From the NCBI RefSeq assembly GCF_033958435.1, contig NC_134160.1, forward strand, positions 8,295,001-8,359,000: 64,000 nt of DNA, given 5' to 3'. The position numbers and the translations under genes are program-made. This document shows, piece by piece, positions 21,546-33,790 of the stretch. Source of the stretch: Carettochelys insculpta. Its lineage: Eukaryota; Chordata; Testudines; Carettochelyidae. Each line of letters begins with the position of its first letter. Within the stretch, counting starts at the first letter, position 1. The notes below the pieces were generated by a model. The model saw only the letters and a program-made list of their open reading frames with translations. It had not been told where the DNA came from and ran no database searches.

Positions 21546-22390
21546 GCTGAAACCTTTGATATAATGTACATTTGATTTGGTTTGTACTCAAATTCAATTT
21601 CAAATTGCTAAAATGTGTTTGAGCTTTAGAATATAACATTTGTTGTAATAATTGCTAGGTTGAGGTTCACCTTGTAAAGAAGGCATGGATTTCCATTACA
21701 AAAGGCATCCACAGTGTTCTAGTGACATTCTTTCATTGGCAGTTGACATTTTATGTAGAGCAAAACTTTTTAGAAGCAGTAAGATGGGTCAGTGGTTTTA
21801 AAAATGACTGGCAACCTCAGTTTCCTTAAAATATATTGAAATCTATACAAATATTTATAAAGGTCTCATTTTTTATTCACTTACATTACTATGAACCTTT
21901 GCGATTTATAAGCTTGTCCATAAATGAAACTTCAGTTGCCAGGGAAGTACAAGTGAATATTTTAATGCCATAATTGCTCTATTGTTCCCTGTGTAGTTGC
22001 CACTAAAGTGAGTCATGAACAGAAATGGTATGTAAATGAAAGCATGCAGTTTGCCAGGACACTGTGGGTTTATATTGATATAATAAGCTGATTTGGAATA
22101 CTGGAATTTCATTTGTATTTTTTTTAAAGGCAGTTTCCTTATCAGCAGTCCCAGAGAAGTTCCATATTTACTTAAATTTTGTTTGTGAAAAGAAGTAGCC
22201 CCATTCATGATTCTTGTCTGGTTACGGTTCTTAATGATATACATAACTTTCAGAGCTGATGTCTTTGAAAGCCTGAAGGAGCTAAACTTTGGATATTGTC
22301 ATGTTTCCACTGTTTTTCTGTTTTTTTAACTAAAGCTATATAAAGCTTGTGGATCAAACAAAATAAATTTCTAAATTTAAAGAGTTGCTG
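21546..22390 (+). other. SRRM1: SRRM1 3' untranslated region
   Basis: AT-rich sequence runs from the stop codon to just past the first good poly(A) signal. No repeat is recognised inside it, unlike the surrounding introns. The 3' end is inferred from the signal only; a longer form could use AATAAA at 23217. Confidence 0.75.
22362..22367 (+). terminator. SRRM1: AATAAA poly(A) signal of SRRM1
   Basis: A canonical AATAAA lies 817 nt after the stop, followed within about 25-40 nt by GT-rich sequence (gctggctgttgttatg) that could serve as a downstream element. Confidence 0.7.
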
Positions 22391-23929
22391 GCTGTTGTTA
22401 TGCGAACACTTTTTAAACCTTTTCCTCTCAAACAAGGTCAGTAAGCATGTAGATGTTGAAAACTGATGTCTAAAATGCTGCATTACGCAAAATGAGATTT
22501 TGTTAAAAATTGCTAGCAGATGGTGGCAGAAATAGCCCAGACTCATTCATCCAGCTCAAGTAATTTGAACTTACTGATGGGACATATTAGCTTTCAAAGT
22601 AGTGTGTTTTGAAAGTGATTAGACTGCAGGCAAAATTTTCACAAGTGCCTAAATCCAGTTTTTCAAAAGTAATGAAGGAATTTAAAATCTAATGGATATT
22701 AGGTGTCAGAGATGCTTTTGAAAATTTTTCCACGCATCCTTATCGTGAAGAACATATGTGCCTGGGTGTAAATATTTGATTGGCCTGGAACAGAAGTAGA
22801 GACTGATTGGTCACTCTCAAGACACAAGTGCAGGATGTTCTATATGTTGACTTGTATAATTGAATTCCTTTGTTATGTCTCATAACTGAGATCTTTTTAG
22901 CTCCTTTGCTTGAGCCTAAGTTTGTCTGACCTATGATTCACAGCTCTGAATCCTCTTGATTTCCTTGCAGCCTCCACTCTTTAATCCTTGTGTTTGTAGT
23001 TGTGCAGCTTATGTTCAAAAAGTGATCAGTTGAGATATTCTGAACCTGGGATTTCTTACCACTGTGTGAGACCCCATTAGTCTGCATGTATGGAATCTGA
23101 CTGCAAATGTTGTGCATTTACTTGGGAATTGTATTGCTTTAATGCTACCTTTCTGGAAAGGCAGCTTGAGTTGCTGGAGTAAGCAGAAATCTATTTTAAG
23201 TTAATTTAATTGTTAGAATAAAAATGCGCCCATTGTGGTAAACTTATTGGGAGCTAAACATTATACTTAGATCAGAGAACAAAAGGGAAGAGTAACGTTG
23301 TGTGCCAGCAGATGGGGTGGTAGATGGTATGTCATGGTGATGGCTTGAAACAAAGAAATTTGATAGGCATCTCCAATTAATTGTATTAGTTGGAGTATTT
23401 TAAGTTCTAGTCTTGCAGTCACGCTTCTCCAGCATGTTCTGACACAGGTCCAAGTTCTTGAATTTGGACGCTGCCATGTTGAGATCTTATGTCCTGAAAC
23501 TAATTTTAGTACTTAACTTTTTTGGACAATAATTGCCCTAACCAGGATTTGAAGAGTGTCTAGCACATTTTGGGCACTGCTGTAATCAAAATAACCATGC
23601 CAGTGCAGAGCTCGATGTACAGAGCCATTACTTGTAACACTTTTTGCACATTGAAACTTAATCTTGCTCAGCATCTCCTAGTTAAATGCAAATTAGTCTA
23701 AGCAAAGGCCCACAACTGGAGTAGGAGGATTGATAAGGGGTCAGGAAAAGGGAAAAAATTGTTCTGGGGCCTTAAATTCAGGAGACTTCACAAATGTCTC
23801 AAACTGGGGTGAAAGAGAAAATGGGGTAAAAGAGGTAATTGAAATTGCACTTGCAACTGAAAATCACCAGATGGTGCAAAGAACTGAATAGTGTAATTCC
23901 ATGCATATTCTTGATCTACCCTCTGTGGC
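22391..23929. other. intergenic downstream of SRRM1, unassigned
   Basis: Apart from the possible distal AATAAA at 23217, I see no gene or recognised repeat. Confidence 0.45.
23217..23222 (+). terminator. possible distal poly(A) signal
   Basis: A second AATAAA lies in the same orientation 855 nt after the first, with GT-containing sequence following. It could give a longer SRRM1 3'UTR. The hexamer alone is weak evidence. Confidence 0.3.
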
Positions 23930-24300
23930 TGTGTCTACACTGAGATAAATTTGAATTTATTAATATTTATTTTGTATTTCTGGAATTTATAGGTTCAAAT
24001 TTGACCATCCTCACTTCCCATATGCTCCTCACAAAGTCATCTCATTGCTGCCACACTCAAATTGGAAAACATTGACTTGCAGTAGTGCATTGTGGGAACC
24101 TATCCCACAGTTCCCTCCATCCCCGTAGCATTCTGGGTATGCTTGCTGGTCTTTGACATCATCTTTCCGTATTGCATTTTCCTCATTCCCCTCCTGTGCT
24201 AAGCAAACATCCATTTTTCCACATTGAAAGGTGCAAAGATTGTTCTCAACTGGCCATCCACTGAGTGCCCCACCTCCCATCATTGCACGTGATCTCTGAA
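23930..24300. mobile_element. partial GTCTACACT-type element
   Basis: It begins gtggctgtgtctacactgag and includes gtgcattgtgggaacctatc followed by ccacagttccct, a composition seen in turtle inverted-repeat elements. The far end was not found, so the right boundary is uncertain. Confidence 0.4.
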
Positions 24301-24559
24301 AATAATGCAGGGGCCCAGACTATATTGTAAAGTTAGAAGAAACAGGATAGAAAAGTCTAGGAAAAAAATAATTTTTGACTTTCCCCTTCACTACACAGAT
24401 TGTCAACATGGATGATATCAGTGAAATATCGTACACTGAACTTATAACATGAACAGGAATCTCAATTAGACCTCTCCTCCCCCTGGTGTTTCTGAGGAGG
24501 TCAAAGCATGAAGACCAATAGCAGATACTAGCAAAACATTTTATAACCAAAATATAAAA

Positions 24560-26150
24560 CCAAAAGTGTCTCCAATGGACAGCAAGCTCCTGAAAATATT
24601 TTTGGTGGGGTGTGTGGGGGTGCTGTGGTCTGCAGCAGCTGAAGTAGTTCCCCCAACTACCTTAGCTACCGGGGGAGACTGCCCCACAGCAGCGGCAAGC
24701 CCCTTGGTCCCAGGCTGTGTGTGTAGGGGGGCTCAGTGGGGGCCCAGTTGAGGTCGTCCTCCCTGAGTATCTTAGCAGGCACATCCTTTTATTGGGTCGG
24801 GGGCAACCCATGTGATGTGGCGTAGCATGGAAAAGACCCAGACTGCATGGCGCCTGTGGGGGAGGGAGGGTGGTTCGCACATAAACGTAAGCCGCTGAGA
24901 AGGTTCTCAGCCTCTTAGGCAAGCACAACCCCCACAACAGCCTTGCTGCCACATGGTGCGGTGGGGCAATGGCTGGTGCCAGATGGCACAGAAAAAAAAA
25001 AAAAGTGTAGAGACAGAGCCACAAACTCCCTCCAGGGGCTATTTGTAATGAATGGGTCAATGTGCTCACAGCACAAATAGCGAAGAAAGACAGACATTTC
25101 CCAGGCTCTGATGCAAAAATATGCCCACAGCCAAAGGCTTGCTGCTCCTGCTTTGAAATTCAAGGTATTTATAGATACTCTCCTTTATGTTCCTTGATAC
25201 ATGTAGCTTGTTTTGTGCTAGAAGCCTTTGTAATTGCATTGCTACATGTTTTATTCATGTTCCCACTTTTTGTAGGATTCCTTTTTGATTTCCAGGTCAT
25301 TAAAGAGCTCCTGGTGCAGATAAAACTGGGTTCTTGCTTATCTTCTCTTTCCTTCCCTTTGGGAGGAGGAAGGTTATATACCACACATGTTTGTACAGCA
25401 TCAGTTTGCTTTTTGCTTTCTACCGTGCTGTTTAGGTCTCTGTTCCTCAGAAAGTCTGAGCAGCAGGTAAGAGTCTGCCTGATGTACACTCGGGGTTCTG
25501 AGTTAATACTAGGGGGATGCATCATGGGTGGTGGGCATAAGAAGGCAACACTTCCTAAATGGCCCAGCTGGCCTCATCCACACTCCGCCAGCCTCTCCCC
25601 ATTCAGCATGGCTCCCCCAGCTGCCTGGCATGCTGCCTGGCAGGACCACCAAGGTGGGGAGTAAAGAGGGCAGTTGCCCCTTGGCTTGGCCTGTCAAGGG
25701 GGGTCAGAGCTGTCGCCGCTGCCAAAGTAGCAGCAACAGCACCTGGAGCATCGGTGCCCCTTTGCATTGCTGCAGCAGTGCAGCTCTGGCTGCACATGGT
25801 TGGGAGGGAGTGGGGGAGGGCCAGCGCTGTGGTCCCAATGGTATTGAGGGTTGAATGCACTAGGCCTCATCCCTTCTGGGACACAGAGATGTGCCCTGGA
25901 TCCCAAGGCCCACCATGTGCCACCCACCCTCCAGGGGTGTGGTGAAAGGCCAGTGCCACACACCTTCCGTGTGCGGGGTGTCTTGCTCTCAGTGAACTGG
26001 ACTCTAGGCTGTAGCAGGGGCTGGGTCTTGGGTGGAAAAGGCAGGAGCAGGGCTGGTAGCTTGCCTCCCACCTGTCCTAGGTTCACCCCACCAGTCATGG
26101 GAGACACCATGTGAAAGCATCTCCCTCCGTGTGCCAAACTAACTGAAATG
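24560..26150. other. GC-rich intergenic segment, unassigned
   Basis: Markedly more GC-rich than its flanks. The longest open stretch (25062-25664, 200 codons) has no recognisable domain, no supporting splice pattern and an overlapping open antisense frame. I treat it as non-coding, possibly an old repeat. Confidence 0.35.
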
Positions 26151-26157
26151 AGTATTA

Positions 26158-26284
26158 TCAGAGGGGTAGCCGTGTTAGTCTGTATCTGCAAAAACAACCA
26201 GAAGTCCTGTGGCGCCTTATAGACCAACAGATAGGTTGGAGCATAAGCTTTCATGGGCAAAGGAGCTGCTTTGTCAGATGCAAT
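26158..26284 (-). repeat. Penelope-type terminal fragment
   Basis: cagaggggtagccgtgttag, tctgtatctgcaaaaacaac, agaagtcctgtggcgcctta and gagcataagctttcatgggc form a well-preserved copy of the family, ending at the usual gtcagatgc. Confidence 0.7.
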
Positions 26285-26373
26285 GTATAGCATGAGCAAC
26301 TGGGGGTAGTCTGACGGCAGTGCTTTTAATGAGTATTTGCGGGGTGGGGGGGGAGTTGTTTCTAATTACCTAG

Positions 26374-26702
26374 GGTAGGTCTACACAGCAGCCGTATTCT
26401 GAAATAACTTATTTCCAAATAATGCTGCTGCATACAAAAATGCATTTCAAAATAGCACAACTATTTCAAAATACAGTGTCTACACACACCAGAGCCTATT
26501 CTGAAATACTGTAGAGCCATTGGACACACTGTGGCTTATTTTGAAATTGGCTCTACTCCCTGGCTTACTAGCACCTATTTCAAGGTAGCCATTTCAAAAT
26601 AGGTGCTATTCCTCATGGAATGAGGTTTACCTATTTCAAAATAAGTCAACTGCTATTTTGAATTTATTTCAAAATAGTGGTTGTGTTGTGTAGACTCTAG
26701 GT
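26374..26702. mobile_element. inverted-repeat element rich in TATTTCAAAATA
   Basis: The start gggtaggtctacacagca and end gttgtgtagactctagg are related inverted termini. The interior repeats tatttcaaaata/tattttgaaat words in both orientations. Confidence 0.6.
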
Positions 26703-28360
26703 TAGTTACTTGGAAATAACTTTGTATAGACTTATCCCTAGTGATTATCTTTACTCATTATTTTTGCAGATTTCCTCAAGATTCATGAGGACCCAGAATG
26801 CAATGTTCAGAAGACTTTTGCATTCCAGGAATGGAACTTGCTGTGAGCAGTTATTTATGCGGCTGATATGAGTTGAGTTGTAAGTTACCATAGGGCTTAG
26901 GAAGAGACTGCATGGTAAATATCTTGGGATAAACAGTCCCACAAGCACTAAGTGATGGAAGGAATATGTGGGACTACTGACTCCATCTGTCTACACAATA
27001 GGAGCTTAGAGTTCCTCAGGTAAAGGGTACGTTGAGTATCAATTACTGGTTAAATCATTCTTCCCTTAGCATGTCTGTGCAGCGTGGCCAGTCAGCTTGA
27101 CTCAGCTGCAGTTGTCCCATATCAGATAGTTGGGCTGAGCACACTGGTTCATCACAGATTGAGACAAAAGTAATTAGCATGAGATCACTAAACAGTCATG
27201 AGACTGTAAGCTTGCAAGAGCAGTTTAAAAAAAAAATCAGGTATCAGTCTGGAGCAAGGTCTTGGTGCTACACTGAGATAATGAAAAGGAGTGCAGAAGA
27301 GCTCACGTTGGAATTGAGGAGGAGATTCTTTGAATAGCAAATATTTTTATTGGATTAAAAATCCCCAACACCCTAATGTGGTGAAGGAATGCATCTTGTA
27401 ACACTCCAGCCCTCCAGGAAGATCAGATCCTCAGCAGGTATAAATGAATACTTGCTGAGGATTTGACCCCCAGAGAACAGTTTCAATCTGTGCTGCAGAC
27501 TTACGGCAGCGTAGGTCTTGCTGGTCTGCTACTGTGAACGGGGATTTGTTTTCCTCCATGGTTTCGTGCTCCTCATTTTTAGAGCACTGATTTTTTTATT
27601 TTTTTTTTTTGTATTTCCCCCACAATCTTTCCTTGCTCAGTGACTTTTCCCAAAATTCATCTGGTTTGCTAAAGTGACATTATTGATTCCTGTTGACTCC
27701 CCAGCCATAACCTAGAGCAGAATCTAGGTAGTTCTACTTTGCAAGTGAAAGCAAGCTAGTTTTGTTACGGCCTTTGGCTGTTTCTAATATTCTTTTGGCT
27801 ATTATAATTCATTTTGAAATCATTGGTTTTATGCTTCAAAAAGCTACACATGGCTCTGAGGGTATAGTAACCATTTTTTACAACTTCGCATTACTGAGGA
27901 ATAATCACCACACACACATCAGAAAGAAGATTCAGCTTCTGTTAATGATGGTCCATCATCTGGGTTGAAATTCAATATGTGAATTGGCTGCTGATTTGAA
28001 AATTACCTTTGTCACTGGGGTAATTTTTTTTTAAGGAGGATGAAATGGGTTTGGCACCTTTCCAGCTTATTAAAGGCTTTGTGAACCCACAGGCACCCAC
28101 CCAAGAAGAGAAAAGAAAATTACACTAAGTGCATGAGTGGCAAAACAAAAACGAGGCTTTTTTCTATATTTATTTTATGCCTTACAGCCATGTGAGTGAA
28201 CCCTACCATTATTTATGCTAGAGCATAAATGGGACTGTCCTCAGCTTCTGATGATGTAGTCCTTGACTTTCAAGTCTCTGTTCCTTTCCAAACAGCAAAA
28301 GTGGACATCTCTCAGTTATAGATAGAGCTGTAAATGTCAGACCTTTCCTGTAGCCATATG
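26703..28360. other. intergenic, unassigned
   Basis: AT-rich. I find no gene, RNA gene or family-level repeat. Confidence 0.4.
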
Positions 28361-29130
28361 GTAAGGTCTGAGACCCGAGCCGTTCAATCTATAGGACAGG
28401 TCAGGGCAACTGCTCGGGGGGGCCTGGAGAGCTAGGGAGGGCCAGCAGCAGGAGTCAGGCCCGCATTCATCAGCCTTGGGAAGCGGCGCAATCTGGTCCC
28501 AGTCTGCTCTGCTCCTCACAGCTCCCAGCGTTGCTTGGAGGACAGGACTCTGTGGAAGGGATGGGACTATCCTGGGGGAAGCTGAGTGACCTGGCTGAGC
28601 GCCCGCAGAGTTGAGTGGGTTGGGCCCCACCCCTTGCCCAAGCCCCATCCTGAAAGCAATGCATTATGGGGCATTAATGAGGGGGCCTGGTGCTGGCAGC
28701 AGGGGCAGGACCATCCACACTCACCGGCTCTGCCCTGCTTTGCTCTGCCAGCTCCCGGATGCATCAGTCTACTTCCCACCGCTGGTGAGTGCGGGGAGGG
28801 GGGGGGCGTGTCCCACCCCTTTCCCCTAGAGCTTAGCTGGGAGCTCAGTGAGTGGAGATGGCTGTGGCTGGGTTGGGCCCAATTCCTGCTGCCAGCACCA
28901 GGCCACTCGGTTGTTCCCCAGGCTGCATTGCTTGGGGACAGGGAAGGAATGGGGGAGGGGCTGGAGTGGATCAGGGGTCGAAGGAGGCCGGGGGGAGGGG
29001 CGAGGGTTGGAGAAGACTGGAGGGTTGTTCCAGTCCCTGTGCCTCCCAGGTACCACATTGGGAGAGCTCAACCATGACCTAAGAATCAAAGTCACATCCT
29101 CACATTCCATCCTAATTCTATGACATCAAT
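28360..29130. other. GC-rich intergenic segment, unassigned
   Basis: G-rich on the plus strand, with open frames on both strands that overlap each other for about 490 nt. No domain or splice evidence is visible. An unnamed GC-rich repeat is more likely than a gene. Confidence 0.35.
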
Positions 29131-29263
29131 GTAAGATTAGGCTGTGAAGAAAGCAATTCTGTCCCAATAGTACCCACTGCCACCAGATAAAAAAACAGAG
29201 TTTGAAGATGGTTGAAGAAAACTTTGGTAGATTTCTTGCCAGGCAGAATACTTCTACAGGTTG

Positions 29264-29391
29264 AGACCGACGAAGCGGGTCTTTGCCCATGAAAGCTTAT
29301 GCTCCAAAATATCAGTTAGTCTAGAAGGTGCCACAGAACTTCTTGTTGTTTTTTGAAGATACAGACTAACATGGCTACCTCTCTGATACTT
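29264..29391 (+). repeat. Penelope-type terminal fragment, plus orientation
   Basis: cgacgaagcgggtctttgcc, catgaaagcttatgctccaa, tcagttagtc, ggtgccacagaacttcttgt and atacagactaacatggctac are the reverse of most other copies. Confidence 0.7.
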
Positions 29392-29394
29392 CCA

Positions 29395-29702
29395 AAAATT
29401 GAGCCTCTCTAATCTGGGACACACATCCGGCAACATCCCTAGTCCCGCATGCTTTTAGTTAGCTGGACAACCACTTGCCATGGGTGTGGCCAAGTTTCCC
29501 GTGGTCCCACAAAGTTTGTTTACAGCCACCAGTCCTGGTTCTCGGTGTTCTGTGCTGTTCTTTAACTATAATTTATCCCTAAATGACTTCTAAGAGCCCA
29601 GTAAGCCATGGAAGTGTTGATAATGCTACAAGACAATATTGATCTCCCATGCTCCGGCAAATTTTCTCTGGCACCAATCAGGTCCTGAAGGTGCCAGCCA
29701 AT
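29395..29702. mobile_element. AGGTTGAACCTCT-family element, degenerate
   Basis: It begins aaattgagcctctctaatct and carries gtggctgtaaac-type and cagcacagaac-type internal sequences in reverse (tttacagccaccagtcctgg, ttctgtgctgttctttaact), matching the element at 63469-63763. The right terminus is eroded. Confidence 0.6.
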
Positions 29703-30319
29703 ACTGTAGTTGTTTGTGAATTCCTGCCCCCCTTTTTAAAAAAAAAAAATTAAAAATTGTAGTTATAGTCTGAATTTCTCTGTATGGTCTCTATCTTTTT
29801 TTTTTTCCTGTCTGTTACATAATTAATTTTGCTAGATGTAGATCAATTAAGGTGGTGGAGGTATGATGATTAAATAATTTTTGTACAATATGTTAGAACT
29901 GTTTAATATTTTAGTAAAATGGTTAAGGTATAGCTAAGCAGCCCTCAAATTTTACTCTGGAGTCCAAGAAGGAGATCAGCAGAAAGAACAAAAGAAGAAG
30001 AAGAGGGAAAGACCTGAAAGATGAACAACTCATCTCTAAGACATGGCCTAAGACCAGTGCTGTTAAAAATCCTCTGTATGACCATGACATGCAACAACCA
30101 GAATCCAGATGAGACAGGCCTTGCCCAGCAAACTGGAAAAGACCACCTGCATGATCAGGATTGGTGAGCATAACATTGTGTATTTTACTTGTTAATCTGT
30201 ATATCTGAGAGTGTTTTTAAGTTTGTCCATGATCTGTTTGTCTGATCAAGAACTCCTCCTAAATGGTAAGAGCTAGGACCCGCAAATTCAGTATACAGCT
30301 CTCTTGGAATAACTTAAAG

Positions 30320-30600
30320 CAAGGGTGAGCAATCGTTTTGTCAGGCCTCACTTTTCATCCCAGCAATTAGCAGCCCCCCCCCACCCCCAACCCTGTCTAA
30401 TGTAATCCAAACCGATGGAAATTTCACTTATGTCCATGTGCAAAAAAAAAAAAATTTTTTTTTTTTTTTTTTGGAACGTGTAAGAAAATAAGTCAGTAGA
30501 ATGTAAGAAGTTTATTAGTGAGTGTTTAAATGTGAATACATGGACATAAAAACAGTAAGAGATTTCAACGTTTGTAATGAGATAGATGAGCCTGAGACCC
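30320..30600 (-). mobile_element. terminal piece of hAT element (same family as 60042-63379)
   Basis: caagggtgagcaatcg, ctgtctaatgtaatccaaac, tttcacttatgtccatgtgc, tgtaagaaaataagtcagta and aaatgtgaatacatggacat align in order with 60042-60330. No coding part is recognised here. Confidence 0.65.
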
Positions 30601-31512
30601 AGCAGCTGATTGTGCTGCACCCTGCTTACAAAATCCCATGCCACCCACTTTGTACTCCCCAACTTAAAGCAAGGTCAGGGATTGGTTGTGCCAGGAAAAT
30701 GGGATGTGGATTGCTTCTCCTACAACTCTACAGAAAAGAGACAGAATCACCAAGCGCAGGAAAGGGTCTGGCTGGGGGCATACCCTTTTCCCCACCCCAG
30801 CCACAAGCCTCCCCTCTCCCAGGTGTCCTTTCGGAAGGGTGGGGGAGGGGCATGAAGCTCCCTCTCCCCTGATTCATAAGGGGACATTGCTGGCTGTTCC
30901 CCTTTGTCAGGGAGCGAGGGGAAAGTGCACAGTTTGCTGGATGCCTCACTCTGGCTGGGGAGCATAGAGGGCAGACAAACCTGGACCTGCTGCAGCCATG
31001 GGGCATGTACCCCTCCTCTGGGTGGGCCCACTGGAGCTGCAGCAGCCATGGAGAGGTGCTTTTCACTTGGCCCCAAGCTCCTGCAGTGAGAGAGGGCTGG
31101 GGTAGTCCTCTCCCCCAGGACACCCTGCACTCTGAACCCCTCATCTCCAGCCCTTCCCCAGAGCAATGTTTTAAATGAAGGGGGGGGGGGACCTGAGTAA
31201 TGTTGGGTAAATCTTCTAGTTGTTAATAAATAGAAGATAAGGCTATTACTGGTCCTGCAAACCCACAGAGTCCGCCCTGAGCCTAGGAATTGTGTAAGGA
31301 TGGCTATTTAAATTTTCCAGATTATGTTCTGAGCCCTAGGGACCAGTGGCCCTGAGAACTGGGAAAGAGTGGAGTTGCCTGTATAAAGTGGGTTCTACCT
31401 TTATTCCTGGGAACTGGATAAAGGTGGATACCTTCCCATGGGTGTGTGCATGTGTGTAGCAAAAAATTTGTGCGGGTGGTAGAGGGAATCGGAGTTCAGG
31501 CACTCATAGGGA

Positions 31513-31528
31513 ATGAATGAATGAATAT
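31513..31528 (+). repeat. (GAAT)4 microsatellite
   Basis: Four perfect GAAT units in intergenic DNA. Confidence 0.8.
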
Positions 31529-31529
31529 A

Positions 31530-32470
31530 AGTAGTGATTTGAAAACTGAGGTCTCTTTGCTCTGTATGTGGGAGCAAGGTAAGAAAAAGAGGCTACAACT
31601 AATTGGTGTCACTACAGGACAAAAGCAACAGCGCAGTTGTGCTCAGAACTTTGGCTGCTGGGGAATCCTGGGCGGGGGGCTCCCTGGGAGAAGGATGCGC
31701 TCATTCATTCTCTCCAGGGCTACAAAAATGTTTAGACCCAGACATTCTGTGACTTAATTACCATAGAATCCATTTCTCTGATCCCCCTGACACCTCTTGC
31801 TAAATCCATCAGCCTGAAAGGGAATGGCTGGCTCTTGTTCTTACATTCTGTAGCAGAGCTGAGACATTTATCTAATTGCTGCTGCATGTGCAAAACACCT
31901 TGTCTCAAGGTCACAAGCGCAACTCATGTCGAAATGGTCATTTCACAGTCACTGCTTACTTACCAATGTCTCATAGGGAGCATTAAATACTAAGTAAGAT
32001 GCTTTCAGTGATGGTTGAGATACTCAACATGGAAAGATGTGGATCTAAGCTGCTCTTCGGTTTCATTCCTAAATATTGCTTTTGTTTATTTAGGAAGGAG
32101 AGAGCAAAAATCTATCGTAAAGTGCAGCATTAGGACCTAGTTTTTGGACCTACTTCTAGCTTCCCCACAGATTGACTACATGAACCTAGAACAGTAATTT
32201 CACCTGTCTGTTTTCCCTTTTATAAAATGGAGGTAGTATCTCCGAGAGGTGTAGGACAATGTGAAGTGCTTTGAGATCAATGCATGGCTAAGATCCTTTT
32301 GCCACTACCAAAGAGACTCCAGAGTAATTATTCTTTTTGCCTGAAGGGCAATTTTAGTTGTTACATGGATGTTTCAGTGTTTTGTGCTCTGATCCTAGCA
32401 CACACCAAAGTACTGCCGGTATTAACTAATGAACAAGTGGCCTCTTGAATGTTCTGATGATGTTTCATTA
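31530..32470. other. intergenic, unassigned
   Basis: No gene or repeat recognised. Confidence 0.35.
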
Positions 32471-32477
32471 GCAAGAT

Positions 32478-33790
32478 ACCGGGTGGATTGATTTAAATCA
32501 TTGCGTTAAATCATGATTTAAATCACCAATCACATCATTGATTTAAATCAAATTACCAAAAAAGTTAAGATTGTGCTTAGAGTGCACTTAATTTTGGAAT
32601 AAGCACCAATGAACTCCAATAGCAATTTTTTTTTCCCCAGAAAACAAGTCTAGAACAGGATTCCCTTGGAAGAGCTGGGATAAGCTGAACTAAAATAGGG
32701 AATAGATGTACGGCATCATCTTTATTGTCTGTGGCAATAATGTTCCACGCTAAGAGACGTATTATGTAATATAAAATCAGCCAATGACAGTGGCAACTGG
32801 CAATTCTAGTTTTCAGCTGCAGTTTTCTGTACTGTCTACTTGGGTGATAGATTCTAAACCTAGCTAACTAATTAAACAAGCCATAAGGATTAGCTAAACT
32901 AAACTTGTTTTCCCTCCAGCAACATCAAATGCAGCAAACAGCTCAGAAATTTACTTGAATGTACATAGAAACAGTTCTGAAGAATGATACATTGCAAAGT
33001 GAGGCATTTTAATTATTAACCACTTGATCCACTCAGCCATAACTACATCTTCACCCACATCATTTTCTCCCACCAAGCAGTTTTCATTATGATGTTTCAT
33101 TCTTGCAACTAGGCCCTGGATCATCTTCTTGCACTGCTTTCACTTGCTACATTTTCCGTTTTTACCCAGGGAACGCATTTCTTCAAAATATTCACGGATA
33201 GGGTCTCTCTCTTAGTCCAAAAATCAGGACAGATTTTCTGTGGGAGAAAATGATGTGGGTGAAGATGTAGTTATGGCTGAGTGGATCAAGTGGTTAGTAA
33301 TTAAAATGTGGGGGAATATAGGAAGCTGTGTATGTGTTGAATAATGTCTTTCCTTTTGTTTTTCAGCCCAGTCCACTGTTCCTTTCTGTGCTGCCTCTGT
33401 CCTTTCCTATGTATTGTCTCTCTCTCAAGGCAATGTCTTAACTAACTTCTCTGCCATGCTTGAATGAGGTCCACTGCCACCTAAGAACAGAGCAAAAACA
33501 ATCCTATCCAACTTGTCCCTCTTTGCATGTGTTACTTGTTAAGTCTGCTGAGAAGCAGAAATTGAAAGCCCAGAACTTTCAAAAACCAGGAGCTTGACGG
33601 TAGTCTGAATGGACAAAAGCCATTTATTTTATTTTTGAGACTGTAATGTACAGTGTACATTTGTGATGAGATTAATGGTAACTGTTATTGTTAGATGAGA
33701 AATTCATTATTGTATTCATTTAAAAATCAAAATGTCTGATTTAAATTTTTAAAAAATCAGATTTTTTTTTTTAAATTATCGCTTTTTTTT
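32478..33790 (-). mobile_element. hAT-like relic with broken BED zinc finger
   Basis: Both ends are built from gatttaaat words: gattgatttaaatca and ttaaatcatgatttaaatc at the left, gtctgatttaaatttttaaa at the right. On the minus strand at about 33085-33205 the translation contains PIREYFEEMRSLGKNGKC, an in-frame TGA, then KKMIQGLVARMKHHNENC. This is the usual layout of a BED finger (two cysteines, GLVARM, then His/Cys). No transposase core remains recognisable. A strong inverted repeat (33004-33073 with 33239-33309) surrounds the finger. Confidence 0.6.

Noticed and set aside
25062..25664. 200-codon open frame, the longest in the spacer
   Set aside because: No recognisable domain, hydrophobic and low-complexity parts alternate without pattern, the antisense strand is also open, and no splice or CpG-island context supports it.
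28586..29077. 163-codon open frame with equally long antisense frame
   Set aside because: GC-rich composition depletes stop codons on both strands; the residues are Gly/Trp/Pro noise with no family resemblance.
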